64,000 bases of DNA from Actinomyces glycerinitolerans (GCF_900098745.1 NZ_FQTT01000015.1:158558-222557), one strand, 5' to 3'. Counted from the stretch's first letter, positions 33,650 to 43,093 are shown. Numbers and translations are program-made. Notes: generated from the letters alone by a model not told the origin.

Positions 33650-34887
33650 GGTTGCTCCTCCGGGGGCAGGAGAATACCGCTGCGGTGTCCGGCGACCGGA
33701 ACGGTCGCGGTGACCATCCAGGAGCCGTCATCGGACAGGGTGGTCAGCGTTCCGCCGATGGCGGCGAGTCGCTCGCGCATGCCCAGGATACCGGTGCCCG
33801 AGCGGGGCAGGTGCGCCCCGGCGTCGCGTACGCGGTTGGTGGACACGAGACGGATCACCTCCGGGCCCAGCGAGAGCGTGATGGTGACCGGGGCGCCGGG
33901 GTCGGCGTGGCGAATGACATTTGCGCCCATCTCCCGAGCCACTCGGGACAGGGTGCTGGCCTGAATCCGGGAGGGCGCGGCGTCGCCCAAATGACGGTAG
34001 GTGACCTCGAAGCCGGCGGCGGACACGTCGGCACTGACGGCACTCACGGCGGTGCGCAGATCGGTGACGACGCTGCCCAGGCCCGTGGCCGTAGAAATGG
34101 GCTGCTCCCGGGTGGAGGACGGCTGGCGCAGGGTGCGCAGGAGCAGGCGCAGCTCGTGGAGGGCGTCGGAGGCGGTGGCCTCGAGCGCGGCGAATTCGTC
34201 GCGCGCCCGCTCCGGATAGGAGGTGTCGGCGGCCGCCCGCTGGGCGCGCAGGGCGGTCTGCGACATGGAGTAGGCCACGAGGTCGTGCATCTCCCGGGCG
34301 ATCTCCAGCCGCATCTCCTCCAGGTTCGCGTCCGCCTGCCTGGCGTCGGCCAGACGCGAGGCCTCGATGAAGCGGACCAGGACGCCAAGCGGGACCAGCA
34401 GGGCGCCCATGAGCATGGTGTACCACAGCGTCCCCAGGTTAGCCGCCGGGTCATCGGTGGTGGCGCCCGGGCCAATTAATACGATCGCGTTAGTGAGGAC
34501 CGTCACAAGGAGCAACAGGAGTGATGGTCCCGGCCGCAGGAACCTGCCCAGGAAGAACAGGAACGCCAGATGGCTGATGCTCATGTCGGTGGCGTACGGG
34601 CCGGGAAGAATCAGCAGGCTGCACCAGCACACGAGGTAGGCGACGATGCCGGGCAGTGGTCGCAGCGGGATGAGGGTGATCAGCGCCAGGGCCGCAAGCA
34701 TGAAGACGATGTCGATCGGCCCCAGTGAGTTCGGGTTTGTTGCCACATTGCCGACGAGGTTTCCAAGTCCGACGACCGCGCCGATGATCACGTAGATGCG
34801 GCGGTTGGGCAAGGGCTCGGCTGGGCGCAGGAGGGCCTCGCGCGCGCGTGCCGCCAGCGAGTCGAGGGCGTCACTCCGCACCGTCAC
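33646..34887 (-). CDS. NarL-type sensor histidine kinase
   Basis: The 413-residue kinase has five or six TM segments in residues 31-175 with no large extracytoplasmic sensor. A HisKA_3 dimerisation domain has the phospho-acceptor His201 in IAREMHDLVAYSMSQT, and the HATPase is visible in AREMGANVIRHADPGAP and SGTGILGMRERLAAIGG. It is an intramembrane-sensing type, often responsive to cell-envelope stress. It starts with GTG 34887 after a G-rich site and is co-translated with the regulator. Confidence 0.93.
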   Translation of the reverse strand: MTVRSDALDSLAARAREALLRPAEPLPNRRIYVIIGAVVGLGNLVGNVATNPNSLGPIDIVFMLAALALITLIPLRPLPGIVAYLVCWCSLLILPGPYATDMSISHLAFLFFLGRFLRPGPSLLLLLVTVLTNAIVLIGPGATTDDPAANLGTLWYTMLMGALLVPLGVLVRFIEASRLADARQADANLEEMRLEIAREMHDLVAYSMSQTALRAQRAAADTSYPERARDEFAALEATASDALHELRLLLRTLRQPSSTREQPISTATGLGSVVTDLRTAVSAVSADVSAAGFEVTYRHLGDAAPSRIQASTLSRVAREMGANVIRHADPGAPVTITLSLGPEVIRLVSTNRVRDAGAHLPRSGTGILGMRERLAAIGGTLTTLSDDGSWMVTATVPVAGHRSGILLPPEEQP

Positions 34888-35074
34888 GCACCCCCTTCGG
34901 CATGCCCACCGTTATTCGCTCACTTTAGCAATGCTTGGGGCGACTCATCAGGAATCGAATGGCGGCTCCGATGGCTGCCGCTAGCGTGCGTATTGCTAGT
35001 GATTCAGAAGTGAGATTGCCGTGGGATCAGGTGGGACGCAAGCAGGTTGGGGCGCGCAGGGAAGCCGAATGCGC

Positions 35075-35263
35075 TCAGCGGCGGCGGCCGTCCCCGGGGC
35101 CGTCGGCGTCGCTGACAAAGGCGACGGCCAGCGTACCGATGGAGGCCACCAGAACCACGATGGCAATGATCCACAGCCAGGCCAGGTGCGTGCAGGCGGC
35201 GAGCGCACTTAACGCGACGCCCACGAGCAGAAGGGACCAGCCGGCAGCGCGGGGTGTGGGCAT
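35075..35263 (-). CDS. Small two-TM membrane protein
   Basis: The 62-residue protein has two hydrophobic segments, at about residues 8-25 and 30-50, and a charged C-terminus (DADGPGDGRRR). ATG 35263 is preceded by AGGAG at 6-7 nt, which supports a real short gene within a longer spurious frame. It lies upstream of the sensor kinase on the same strand, with 187 nt between. Function is unknown. Short membrane proteins beside such kinases are often regulated targets. Confidence 0.6.
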   Translation of the reverse strand: MPTPRAAGWSLLLVGVALSALAACTHLAWLWIIAIVVLVASIGTLAVAFVSDADGPGDGRRR

Positions 35264-35400
35264 ATGGGCTCCTGGGGAAACACGGGGATTTGGGGAGGAA
35301 CGGCCAGGGGGAGGGCCGGTGACCGCCCGCATGCGCGGGCAGTTGGGACAACGACAATAGCCTGCCGCGGTCGGCCGGGCGAACGGACCGAAGCGTTGGG

Positions 35401-35799
35401 TCAGAGGTGGCCGTTGGCCAGGAGTACCCCCCACGGGCCGTAGGGGAGCTCCAGATGGCGGATGCGGGCCAGTTCGGCCAGCACCGCGTACCGGCCGTAG
35501 ACCCATGCGAGCGCGACGGCCAGCACGGCGATGACCCCGCAGGTACTGGCGACTTGCAGGGGGTCCAGGAGTCGGCGCGCAACAATCAGCAGCGAGGCTC
35601 CCAACACTGCGCTGGCGCCGGCGGCGGTGATGGCTTGAATGATCGTCCGGAGCGTGCTCAGCAACCTGGCGTCCGTAATGGTGCCGCCCACCGCGGCTCG
35701 GGCCATCAGGAAGTTCCGGTAGCGACGGCGTGACACGAGGAACGCGATGACGCCGGTGACGAGGCTGCCGGCTATGGCAGTGAGAATCTCTATGGTCAT
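35401..35799 (-). CDS. Small membrane protein, unknown
   Basis: The protein has 132 residues with an N-terminal TM (ILTAIAGSLVTGVIAFLVSRR), two central TMs (AITAAGASAVLGASLLIVARR and TCGVIAVLAVALAWVYGRYAV) and a short amphipathic C-terminus. The ATG at 35799 is chosen over 35817 because AAGGAGCCCCTG leads into it at proper spacing. It is 137 nt upstream of the 62-residue gene. I do not recognise a family. Confidence 0.65.
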   Translation of the reverse strand: MTIEILTAIAGSLVTGVIAFLVSRRRYRNFLMARAAVGGTITDARLLSTLRTIIQAITAAGASAVLGASLLIVARRLLDPLQVASTCGVIAVLAVALAWVYGRYAVLAELARIRHLELPYGPWGVLLANGHL

Positions 35800-35905
35800 C
35801 AGGGGCTCCTTCGGCATGCCATTGACGCAAGCATTGTCGCGTCTTAGTGCGGGGGCATCCCCCGAAGGGTGGATCCAATCGGGGGATACCGCAATTCGTC
35901 GCCGG

Positions 35906-38677
35906 TTACAGGTCGCCGTGCCGCTGCAGGCGCTGCAGGCTCAGCCAGCCGACGGGGATCGGGATCCAGAAGGTGACCAGTCGGTAGACGATCGCCGTCG
36001 ACAGCGCCACTCCGCTGGGCACGCCCGCCGTGACCAGGCCGGCGGTCAGTGCCAGCTCCACCGGTCCGATGCCACCGGGGGAGGGGACCACCGAGCCGAC
36101 CGTGTTGGCCGCCAGGTAGGTGATCGCCAGCGTCGAGAAGGACAAGGTGTGCCCGAAGGCCCACAGGCTCGCCCCGAAGGACAGGATGTAGCTCAAACTC
36201 AGCAGCAGCGTGCCGCCCACGCCCAGCGCCAGCCGCCCAGGGTTGGACATGACCCACACCAGCCGCGGCCACACCTGCCGATAGGTCGGCTCGATCTTCT
36301 CCCACAACCAAGTGCGCACCTTGGGGATGAACAGGGCGATGGCGACGATGGCGACCAGGCTGACGGCGATCACCAGCACCCAGCCGCTGGGCAGGGTCAG
36401 GCTCGTGGACTGGCCGGTGGTCGCGGCCACGATGATGAGCAGGACCACGGTGACGACGAATTGGACCACCTGCACCAGGGCCACGGTGGCCACGCCGACT
36501 GCCGTCGGCACCCCCTTGCGGGCCAGGAAGCGCAGGTTGATGGCGGCTCCGCCCACGCCCGCGGGCGCCACCAGGGAGACCACGGAGGAGGCCAGGTGCA
36601 CCTCGGTGGACTTCCACAGCGGCAGCTTCACCGGGCTGAACGCCACCAGTGCCAGCCCCGCACCCACGTAGGTGGCCAGCGAGAACACCAGGGCCCCGAG
36701 GATCCACCAGACGTTCGCCCCCGTCACGGCGTCGGTGATCTGCTCGATGTTCATGCGGGCCAGCAGCGTCCAGAGGGCCACCAGGCCCACGATCGCCATG
36801 ATGACCGTGCGCGGGGAGAAGCGGTTCAGCTTGGCCGGCTCCGCATGCGCCGTGGGGGTCAGGTCCACCAATGCGTCGCGCAGTTCCTGCAGCACCTTGC
36901 CGCGTCGTCCCATGGCCTCCCGGGTGGCGGCCGGCAGCACCACGCGCTGCAGCATGGGGGCGATGGAGGCCAGCTGCTGGGTGCTCAGCGAGCCGGAGGC
37001 GGCGGCGATGGCGCGGTCGACGTCGGTCAGTGAGGCGGTCAGCGCCAGCAATTGGGCCAGATCAACCCGTCGGGACAGTTCCGAGGAGATTGTCTCCCCC
37101 GATTCCCAGCCGAGCAGCCACACGGCACCGGCGTCGTCGACGACGACGGTGGCCGAGTCGATCTCCCGGTGCGCCAACCCGGCCATGTGGGCGCGGCTGA
37201 TCTGGTCCCACAGGTCGGCCAGCACGTCGTCGTCGACCTCCTCCAGGTCGGCCAGGGCGCGGGCGCCGGAGATGTGATCGGTGACCAGCAGCACGGACTC
37301 GTCCGCCTCGGCCATGCCCACCAGAGCGGGTGTGCGCACGCCCGCACGGCCCGCCTCCAGGGTCATCAGGGCGGCGTGCTCGGCGGCCGAGCGCACCGAC
37401 AGGTCCCGTTCGGGTGACAGGCCCTTCACCCGCACCCGATCCCAGAGGGTGGTCAGGAAACCCGCCACCTGGCGGTCGGCGTCCAGGACGGTGACGTCGC
37501 GGCGCACGCCCGCAGCGTCCCAGACGGCGTACAGGCGGTGAGCGGACAGGCGCCCCTCGGTGAGTGCGGCGGAGGAGGCCTCATCCAATACGGCCGCCAA
37601 GTCGACGTCGTCGGCGGGCGTGATGGTGGAGGTGTCCTCCGGCGGGACCGGGGACGGCGGCTCGGAGGCGGGTGCCGGCGTGGGCGCCTCATCCGCGGCG
37701 GGAGCGTCGTCGGCGGGGGCGGGGTTGGCCTCGTCCAGGGCGGTGGGGGTGGTCAGTGGGGTCTCGCGGACGCGCTCGGTGTAGCCCAGAGGCGTCTCGG
37801 TCTCGACCATCCAGGCGCGAGCGTCCGGGGCGCGGTCCATGCGCACCACGCGGACGGCGTCGATGCCGGCGCGGCGCAGCGCACGCACCAGGGCGACGCC
37901 GTGGGCGCGGGTGTCGTCGACGCCGAAGGCATAGCGCACGGCCAGTCCCGGCAGGCGGCCCAGCAGAATGGAGATGACGGCGCCCGGCAGCGTAATGGCG
38001 CTGCGCAGGACAGCCAGTCCCACCACAATCCATACGGCGGTCCAGGCATAGCGGATTACCGAGGAGGACCGCCGCTCGCCGGCTCCGGTGAGCAGGCCCG
38101 CGAGGGTGGCGAAGACGGTGGAGATGCCGATCCGGGCGGTGCCGGAGGCGGTGACGGTCAGGCCCGAGGCGAGAACGGCCGGGCCCCATGCGTCCAACGC
38201 GTGCAGGCTCAACCACGCCAGGACGAAGCCGCCGGTCCCGGCCAGCAGGGCCTGGCCCGCGGCGTGCCAGGAACGGCGTAGCAGGTTGTGCATGATCACG
38301 GCCACCGGCACGGTGAAGGTGATCAGACCCTCAATGGCCTGCAGGGGGAAGACCAGGACACGTCGCAGTATGACGGCGAGCGCGTTCTGCACGTCTTGGG
38401 TGACTCCAGTGGTGGTGGCGTGCGCGTAGGCCGCCAGGATGATCATGAAGACCAGACCGAGCGCGACCAACACCAGGTCGAGCAGGTCTTCGGCGCGGCG
38501 CAGGCGGCGTTCGGGGGCGTCGACCAGCAGCGTCTTGGAATGGAGGGCCGGCGCGGTGGTGTCGGGGGTGGTCTGTTCGGACTTGTCGGCGACTGGAGCG
38601 ACGCCAATGCGCGGAATGCCGACCGGTGACGTCGCCTGGGCGCGTTCCGGGTTCTCCGGGGGCGGGACATCAGTCAT
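35906..38677 (-). CDS. MprF-like LPG-synthase-TM protein with embedded degenerate kinase fold
   Basis: This is a large protein of about 923 residues. The N-terminal part has several TM segments from about residue 70 to 260, then a cytoplasmic region rich in Ala/Pro/Glu. A protein-kinase-like domain spans about 360-610 and the C-terminal LPG_synthase_TM domain about 615-920 (ending VPSGVALSTAIVYRLVTFWI). The latter is the flippase-type half of MprF and related transport proteins. In the kinase-like part the catalytic loop reads LAHREIDSATVVVDD and the DFG position reads LLGWES, so key Asp and Asn residues are missing. The ATG at 38677 (MTDVPPPENPERAQ) is preferred to the frame start at 38773, which has no ribosome site. 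Confidence 0.8.
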   Translation of the reverse strand: MTDVPPPENPERAQATSPVGIPRIGVAPVADKSEQTTPDTTAPALHSKTLLVDAPERRLRRAEDLLDLVLVALGLVFMIILAAYAHATTTGVTQDVQNALAVILRRVLVFPLQAIEGLITFTVPVAVIMHNLLRRSWHAAGQALLAGTGGFVLAWLSLHALDAWGPAVLASGLTVTASGTARIGISTVFATLAGLLTGAGERRSSSVIRYAWTAVWIVVGLAVLRSAITLPGAVISILLGRLPGLAVRYAFGVDDTRAHGVALVRALRRAGIDAVRVVRMDRAPDARAWMVETETPLGYTERVRETPLTTPTALDEANPAPADDAPAADEAPTPAPASEPPSPVPPEDTSTITPADDVDLAAVLDEASSAALTEGRLSAHRLYAVWDAAGVRRDVTVLDADRQVAGFLTTLWDRVRVKGLSPERDLSVRSAAEHAALMTLEAGRAGVRTPALVGMAEADESVLLVTDHISGARALADLEEVDDDVLADLWDQISRAHMAGLAHREIDSATVVVDDAGAVWLLGWESGETISSELSRRVDLAQLLALTASLTDVDRAIAAASGSLSTQQLASIAPMLQRVVLPAATREAMGRRGKVLQELRDALVDLTPTAHAEPAKLNRFSPRTVIMAIVGLVALWTLLARMNIEQITDAVTGANVWWILGALVFSLATYVGAGLALVAFSPVKLPLWKSTEVHLASSVVSLVAPAGVGGAAINLRFLARKGVPTAVGVATVALVQVVQFVVTVVLLIIVAATTGQSTSLTLPSGWVLVIAVSLVAIVAIALFIPKVRTWLWEKIEPTYRQVWPRLVWVMSNPGRLALGVGGTLLLSLSYILSFGASLWAFGHTLSFSTLAITYLAANTVGSVVPSPGGIGPVELALTAGLVTAGVPSGVALSTAIVYRLVTFWIPIPVGWLSLQRLQRHGDL

Positions 38678-39143
38678 GTCGGTGTCAACCTGTAGGCCTG
38701 CTGTTGCGAACTGCCCCGATCGGGGCGCCATGAGCGTACCAGGCGAACCCTGGGATGCCGCGGAATACCTCATGGAAACGGGCCAGGAGCGGCTGACGGA
38801 GGGTCGGCCTCGGGCGCCGGCACAGGGGCGGACGTGAACCCTGACGGACGAGGGCGGGGTTGAAGGTATGCGGAGCGCCGATCGACCGACGGGGCTGAGG
38901 CGGAGGCCCCTCGGCCCGACGGCCGCACTGAGGAGGCGGATTGACCGGCTGAATTGGGTACCCGAATTGCCTACCCGATCAGCCGATGTTCCGCGCTGCT
39001 GCCAATGGCAGAGTTACGGGTGTCGGCAGGGAACGCCGGTCCCTGAAAGCAAATCCCTGGCTCGTTCGGGCTCGGACCCCAGCAATGGGGTCCGAGCCCG
39101 AACCGCGTCTTGGAGCAGTGCGTGATCTGACCGGCGGGATGAG
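38678..39143. other. Non-coding gap upstream of the MprF-like gene
   Basis: Nothing is supported apart from the likely promoter of the MprF-like gene. GC-rich frames on both strands lack starts. The only structured bit is short repeated GTTCGGGCTCGGA / TCCGAGCCCGAAC, an inverted pair near 39063-39102 that could be a terminator for the pseudogene. Confidence 0.45.
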
Positions 39144-39567
39144 TCACAGGCGACCGAGCAGGTCCGCCATCTCCTCCTCCGCCGTGTGCCAGGAGGGGTC
39201 TTGGGTGAGGGTGCCGTCTGTTAGCAGGAATCGCATCTCGGAGTCCGGTGGCGACGCCCAGCCGTTCGCACTGGAAGTCGAGTTCTGAGCGCGGGCGCAC
39301 GAGGTCGACGTCGATGGCCGTGTACAGCTCTTCGCCGGCCGGCCCGGTGCCGTTCCAGTGGATGAGAAGGGTGGCGTGAGCCAGTCCCTCGACATTTGCG
39401 GCCAGGTCGGTGTAGGCGGACTGGATCAGGGCGATGGCGTCCTCGACGGGGGTGGAATCCGCGGGAGGCGGAGTTTCTGAGAAGTCACCGCCGCAGATTA
39501 TGGGCGGGGCCTGAACCGGCTCAATGCGGCGGCATGGGCAGTGCTCCCCATACTCCCGTACTCCCAT
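39144..39567 (-). pseudogene. Frameshifted hypothetical gene
   Basis: The reading frame from 39567 gives an acidic, folded-looking segment (VEDAIALIQSAYTDLAANVE, then HATLLIHWNGTGPAGEELYT, DVDLVRPRSELDFQCERLGV) and then degenerates. From about 39245 the neighbouring frame continues plausibly (SEMRFLLTDGTLTQDPSW, then HTAEEEMADLLGRL) to a stop at 39144. A single-base indel near 39240-39255 would join them into a protein of about 140 residues. The family is not recognised; the size and composition resemble small immunity-type proteins. A sequencing error is possible. Confidence 0.5.
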
Positions 39568-39995
39568 CGCCTGTCACTTCGACCGATCTCGGTGGTTATG
39601 TGGCTCGTCGGGTTTGTGGGGCGGGGTGGGTTCTGTTTCCCGTGTCCGTTGGGTACGCCCCTTCGGCGTCTGCTACGCCTCTTGGGTGTCTGTTGAAGGG
39701 CTCAGGACCCTTGAGCAAGCACCTAACCGGCGTAGCAGAGCACCAACCGGAGTAGTAGACGAACCCCGACACCGCCACCCCACACACACCCACGCACCGA
39801 CAGTCACACCAACACCCACCACCACACCCCAAAACACGAAGAGCCCTGTTTGGGCGATCCTTGACGTGCTCGCGGGTGGTCCAACTGGAGGAACGGGGTC
39901 CAAGTAGAGACTCGGGGGCCAGTTGGAGGGCGCGGTCCAACCCAGCAGCGCCGGGTTTCCGGTGGACGTGCGCCAGCCTGGCACCGAGACCGGCG
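39568..39995. other. Non-coding stretch with dispersed repeats
   Basis: No gene is supported. It contains an inverted pair TCTGCTACGCC (about 39668) and GGCGTAGCAGA (about 39730), a GGGCTCAGGACCCTTGAGC hairpin near 39700, a third copy of the CCACCACACCCC…GAAGAGCCC element (about 39817-39852), and a TTGGACC-type unit on the minus strand at 39878-39904. This unit matches 24 of 27 bases of 21971-21997. Confidence 0.55.
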
Positions 39996-41084
39996 CTAAT
40001 TACGCGAAGGTGCGGGTCCGGTGGAGTCACGGATGACGAGGGTCGGAGCGAGCATGGTCTGACGAATGGCTCGTCCTGGATTGCTCAGCCGTTCGAGCAA
40101 TAGTTGCATGGCGACCTCGCCGAGCTCCGCCTTGGGCGGGCAAACCGCAGTAAGTGCTGGGCGTGCGAGTTTGGCGATCTCGTCGTCGTAGGCAATGACG
40201 GAGATGTCCTCCGGCACGGTCAGTCCGCGCTGAGCTAGCAGTTCGACGACGACGAGGGCCGCCTCGTCGGAATGAGCGATGATCGCTGTTGTCTCTTCGG
40301 ATATGCAGTTATCTACGAACGACTTGATGCCTTCTGTTCGAGCGTCACCGATTAGCTCGGTGGTGTCTCCGCGCGGGGACTCAGTATCTAGACGCAGATC
40401 GGAAAGAGCGTCCGCCCAGCCCTGGGCAATCAGATGACGTGAAGGGATCCGCTTGTCGGTGAGCAATGCGATATGCGAGTGTCCTAGAGCAGCCAGGTGG
40501 CGGACGGCGAGCGAGGCTCCGTTTGAGTGGTCGGTGATGACGGACTCGAACAATCGGGAGTGTGGCCCGTGAGGCTTCAACGTGCGTTCGATCAGTACGG
40601 TCGGCTTGGTGACTGTCTGGAGAAACTCAACGAGCTCGTCGCTCCCGGGCCCTTCAAGATCGGGGACCAGGAGCAGGCCGCCGATCGACTCGTCTTCCGC
40701 CATTCGGCGGATTTCGACCAGGTTGTCCTTGGCCGCGAAGGTGGATCCCTGCAACTGGAGATGTGCGCCCACGCGATCGGCAACGATGTTGGCCCCTTCG
40801 ATGATGGTGGGCCAGAAGAAGTCGAGTGAAGGGGTGATCAGACCGACGGTGATGTCGGATTGCAGTGCTAAGGCCTGGTTCCCCGGGGCGGAGATACGGC
40901 GGGCTCCGCCGCGTACCTGCTCAAGCAGCCCTTCCTCGTCCAAAAGCGCGATGTCGCGCCGGATGGTGATGGGAGACAGCCCGAGGCCAGCCGCCAACTC
41001 CGCGACTCTGACTGAGCCTTTGGCGTTGACGGTTGAAACGATGTACTCCCGTCGGCTAGCAGGGAGGGTACGGTTGGGACTCAT
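39996..41084 (-). CDS. Hybrid transcription regulator: DeoR-type HTH with LacI-type sensor
   Basis: The 362-residue regulator begins with a DeoR-like winged helix (RREYIVSTVNAKGSVRVAEL, then GLSPITIRRDIALLDEEGL). A LacI/periplasmic-binding-type effector domain follows (TVGLITPSLDFFWPTIIEGAN, HLAALGHSHIALLTDKRIPS, ISVIAYDDEIAKLARPALTA). The combination indicates a sugar-responsive repressor. ATG 41084 overlaps the stop of the lyase gene, so it is co-transcribed with a target enzyme and likely autoregulated. It is the obvious candidate regulator for the whole 40-57 kb locus. Confidence 0.88.
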   Translation of the reverse strand: MSPNRTLPASRREYIVSTVNAKGSVRVAELAAGLGLSPITIRRDIALLDEEGLLEQVRGGARRISAPGNQALALQSDITVGLITPSLDFFWPTIIEGANIVADRVGAHLQLQGSTFAAKDNLVEIRRMAEDESIGGLLLVPDLEGPGSDELVEFLQTVTKPTVLIERTLKPHGPHSRLFESVITDHSNGASLAVRHLAALGHSHIALLTDKRIPSRHLIAQGWADALSDLRLDTESPRGDTTELIGDARTEGIKSFVDNCISEETTAIIAHSDEAALVVVELLAQRGLTVPEDISVIAYDDEIAKLARPALTAVCPPKAELGEVAMQLLLERLSNPGRAIRQTMLAPTLVIRDSTGPAPSRN

Positions 41085-43093
41085 GACGCGACTCCGATCG
41101 ATAGGCAGAACACCCCTTGCACGGTAGCTTTGGGCAGCGTCCAGGATATGCGGTTGATGTGATCTCCCCACGCTTCACGCAAGAGCGGGTCTTCGATGTC
41201 ACGTCTCTCGATGTGCGGAGTTCGAGCGCCACTCCACGTGAGTAAAGCGCGCCTGCCACCGCCGGAGGGCGTCAGCAGCAGCGCGTCAGGGCGTTGCGTG
41301 ATGTCCCCGACCACGAGAAGGCGCTCGAGGCTTCGTAGCTGGAACTCGGGAGTAGTCGGCAGGGCCCATGCATCTTCGAGGGTGACTACGCCGTCGCCGT
41401 CGGGCTGTAGGCGCAAACTGCGGCGCCAAACCGCGTCCGCGGGAAGTGCGTACGCGCCGGCGAGGTCCATGTCCAGACCACGCGCTCCGCCGGGGTGGAT
41501 CTGGTCCGTGCCGGAGATGCGCTTGACGTCGCGTGCCCTGAACCTTGCCCCCTCGCTCTGCTCACGGCCTGCGATGACCGGAACCGAGTGCCAACCGGAC
41601 CGGTTTGTCCATATTTCGTAGCGCCTGGGTGAGAATGACAGTGCGGTGTAGGTAGGCTGGCCCAGGTCGATGACCACGGGGATACCGTCCAGCGCAACCA
41701 GGAACGAGCCGACGTCGTTGTGGTTATGGTGTTCGCCGTTGGTTCCGGCTTTGGCTGCTAGAGCAAGCCCTCGCAGGTCGCCCGCACGGGGACGGTCCAC
41801 GCTCACTTGGATACTTGGCAGCCAAACCTGTGCGGGGAGGAAGGAGCCATCGGAAGTGCCCGTGCTGGCTGTCGGTTCAGAGTCAAGCGTGCACCAATCC
41901 TCATCGGCGAGTGCAACAAGCACTCGGCCGAGTCCTGCTTCTATGGGACAGGGCAGGGCACAAGAATCCCGATGGGCCACGGCCAGGGCAACAGCTCTGG
42001 AGTTTCCGACGACGTGCCCCCAGTGAAACAAGGTTCGCCATGACTTGTCGGCCGCGTGACGGGCGCGCGCATCCGCGAAGGAGACGTTCCAGCCCGAGCT
42101 GAAGCTCATCGCTACGGGGAAGTCGACAAGCGCGTCAAGTGGTTCGACGTGACTGGGATCCAGCACGCCTCCGGTTGCCATGCGAAGTCTTTCGAGCACT
42201 TCCAAGAGCCTCGCCGCCCCGTTCCACCAATATGCGCTACCTTCGTCGATAGCGCCGTCGGCTGGAAGCGACGCGACATAGCGATCGAGACCTTCTATGG
42301 CAAGTGAGATCACCTCGGCACGTAGATACGCATCCTCCATGAGGCGTAGCGCAGCGACGACGACATTGCCCTGAATCCAGGGGCTCCAGTTGTGTACGTT
42401 GCCGTCCAGACCCAGCCAATGCCAATCGCGGCGTTCAAGAAAGGGCCTCATGACGCGAACCTGTACCTCGTGCCGGACTCGCGCGCCGAGTCCGGGGTAG
42501 ACGTGTTCAAGGTGCTCGCCCAGTAGTGCGTCGATCCAGGCGAGTTGCGCGGCGACCTCTCCCGCTCCGAGGTCGAGGAAGGGCTCCGTAACGGTCGGCA
42601 GGACCGTGCCGTGGCGGGTGTAGGTGTCGTCGTGCGCGGCCCAGCACCAGGTTGACTGCTCGCACAGTGCCAGGACGCCGTTGGCCACCTCGGCGGTGAG
42701 CCGTTTTGCGGCGGTATCTGGTCCTGGGGTCTCGTGCTTGCGACCAGTATGGGCCGAGGACAGCGCGAGCAGGGCGAGCACAGCGCGGGATAGGCGTCGT
42801 TGGCGCGCAGCGACCGCGTCCTCATAGGCTGTCCGGTTGCCGTCGATGAAGTAACGCGCATAGTCACTCGGGCGCGGCCAGGGCCATGGCTGCTCGCTTG
42901 CAGCGAGAGCCGAGGTCGCGATTCCAGACAGGGCTTGTTGCTGTTCTGTCCTCAGTGCGCCGACATCCAGTCCTAGGTTGAGTGCTTCGGACGGCGGCAA
43001 CAGGCTGGTTCTGAGTGCCTCGGGACTGATGCGTGAGCCCCAGGCCGCGCGTAGTGGTCCGACGACGCTGGGTGGGGCAGCCTGCCTGGGCAC
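41081..43093 (-). CDS. Heparinase II/III-family polysaccharide lyase-like protein
   Basis: The protein of about 670 residues has an N-terminal alpha/alpha-toroid region (NVHNWSPWIQGNVVVAALRLMED is typical). The heparinase II/III beta-domain has the metal/catalytic segment GEHHNHNDVGSFLVALDG and then PVVIDLGQPTYT. Such enzymes cleave uronic-acid-containing glycans or their oligosaccharides. There is no signal peptide, so it probably acts in the cytoplasm on imported oligosaccharides. GTG 43093 has AAGG 7 nt upstream; the frame extends to a TTG at 43147. It is divergent from the DUF2264 gene. Confidence 0.82.
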   Translation of the reverse strand: MPRQAAPPSVVGPLRAAWGSRISPEALRTSLLPPSEALNLGLDVGALRTEQQQALSGIATSALAASEQPWPWPRPSDYARYFIDGNRTAYEDAVAARQRRLSRAVLALLALSSAHTGRKHETPGPDTAAKRLTAEVANGVLALCEQSTWCWAAHDDTYTRHGTVLPTVTEPFLDLGAGEVAAQLAWIDALLGEHLEHVYPGLGARVRHEVQVRVMRPFLERRDWHWLGLDGNVHNWSPWIQGNVVVAALRLMEDAYLRAEVISLAIEGLDRYVASLPADGAIDEGSAYWWNGAARLLEVLERLRMATGGVLDPSHVEPLDALVDFPVAMSFSSGWNVSFADARARHAADKSWRTLFHWGHVVGNSRAVALAVAHRDSCALPCPIEAGLGRVLVALADEDWCTLDSEPTASTGTSDGSFLPAQVWLPSIQVSVDRPRAGDLRGLALAAKAGTNGEHHNHNDVGSFLVALDGIPVVIDLGQPTYTALSFSPRRYEIWTNRSGWHSVPVIAGREQSEGARFRARDVKRISGTDQIHPGGARGLDMDLAGAYALPADAVWRRSLRLQPDGDGVVTLEDAWALPTTPEFQLRSLERLLVVGDITQRPDALLLTPSGGGRRALLTWSGARTPHIERRDIEDPLLREAWGDHINRISWTLPKATVQGVFCLSIGVAS

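Noticed and set aside
35747..37033. Plus-strand frame opposite the MprF-like gene
   Set aside because: Shadow of a well-supported gene; the His/Gln/Asp-rich composition is typical of antisense high-GC frames.
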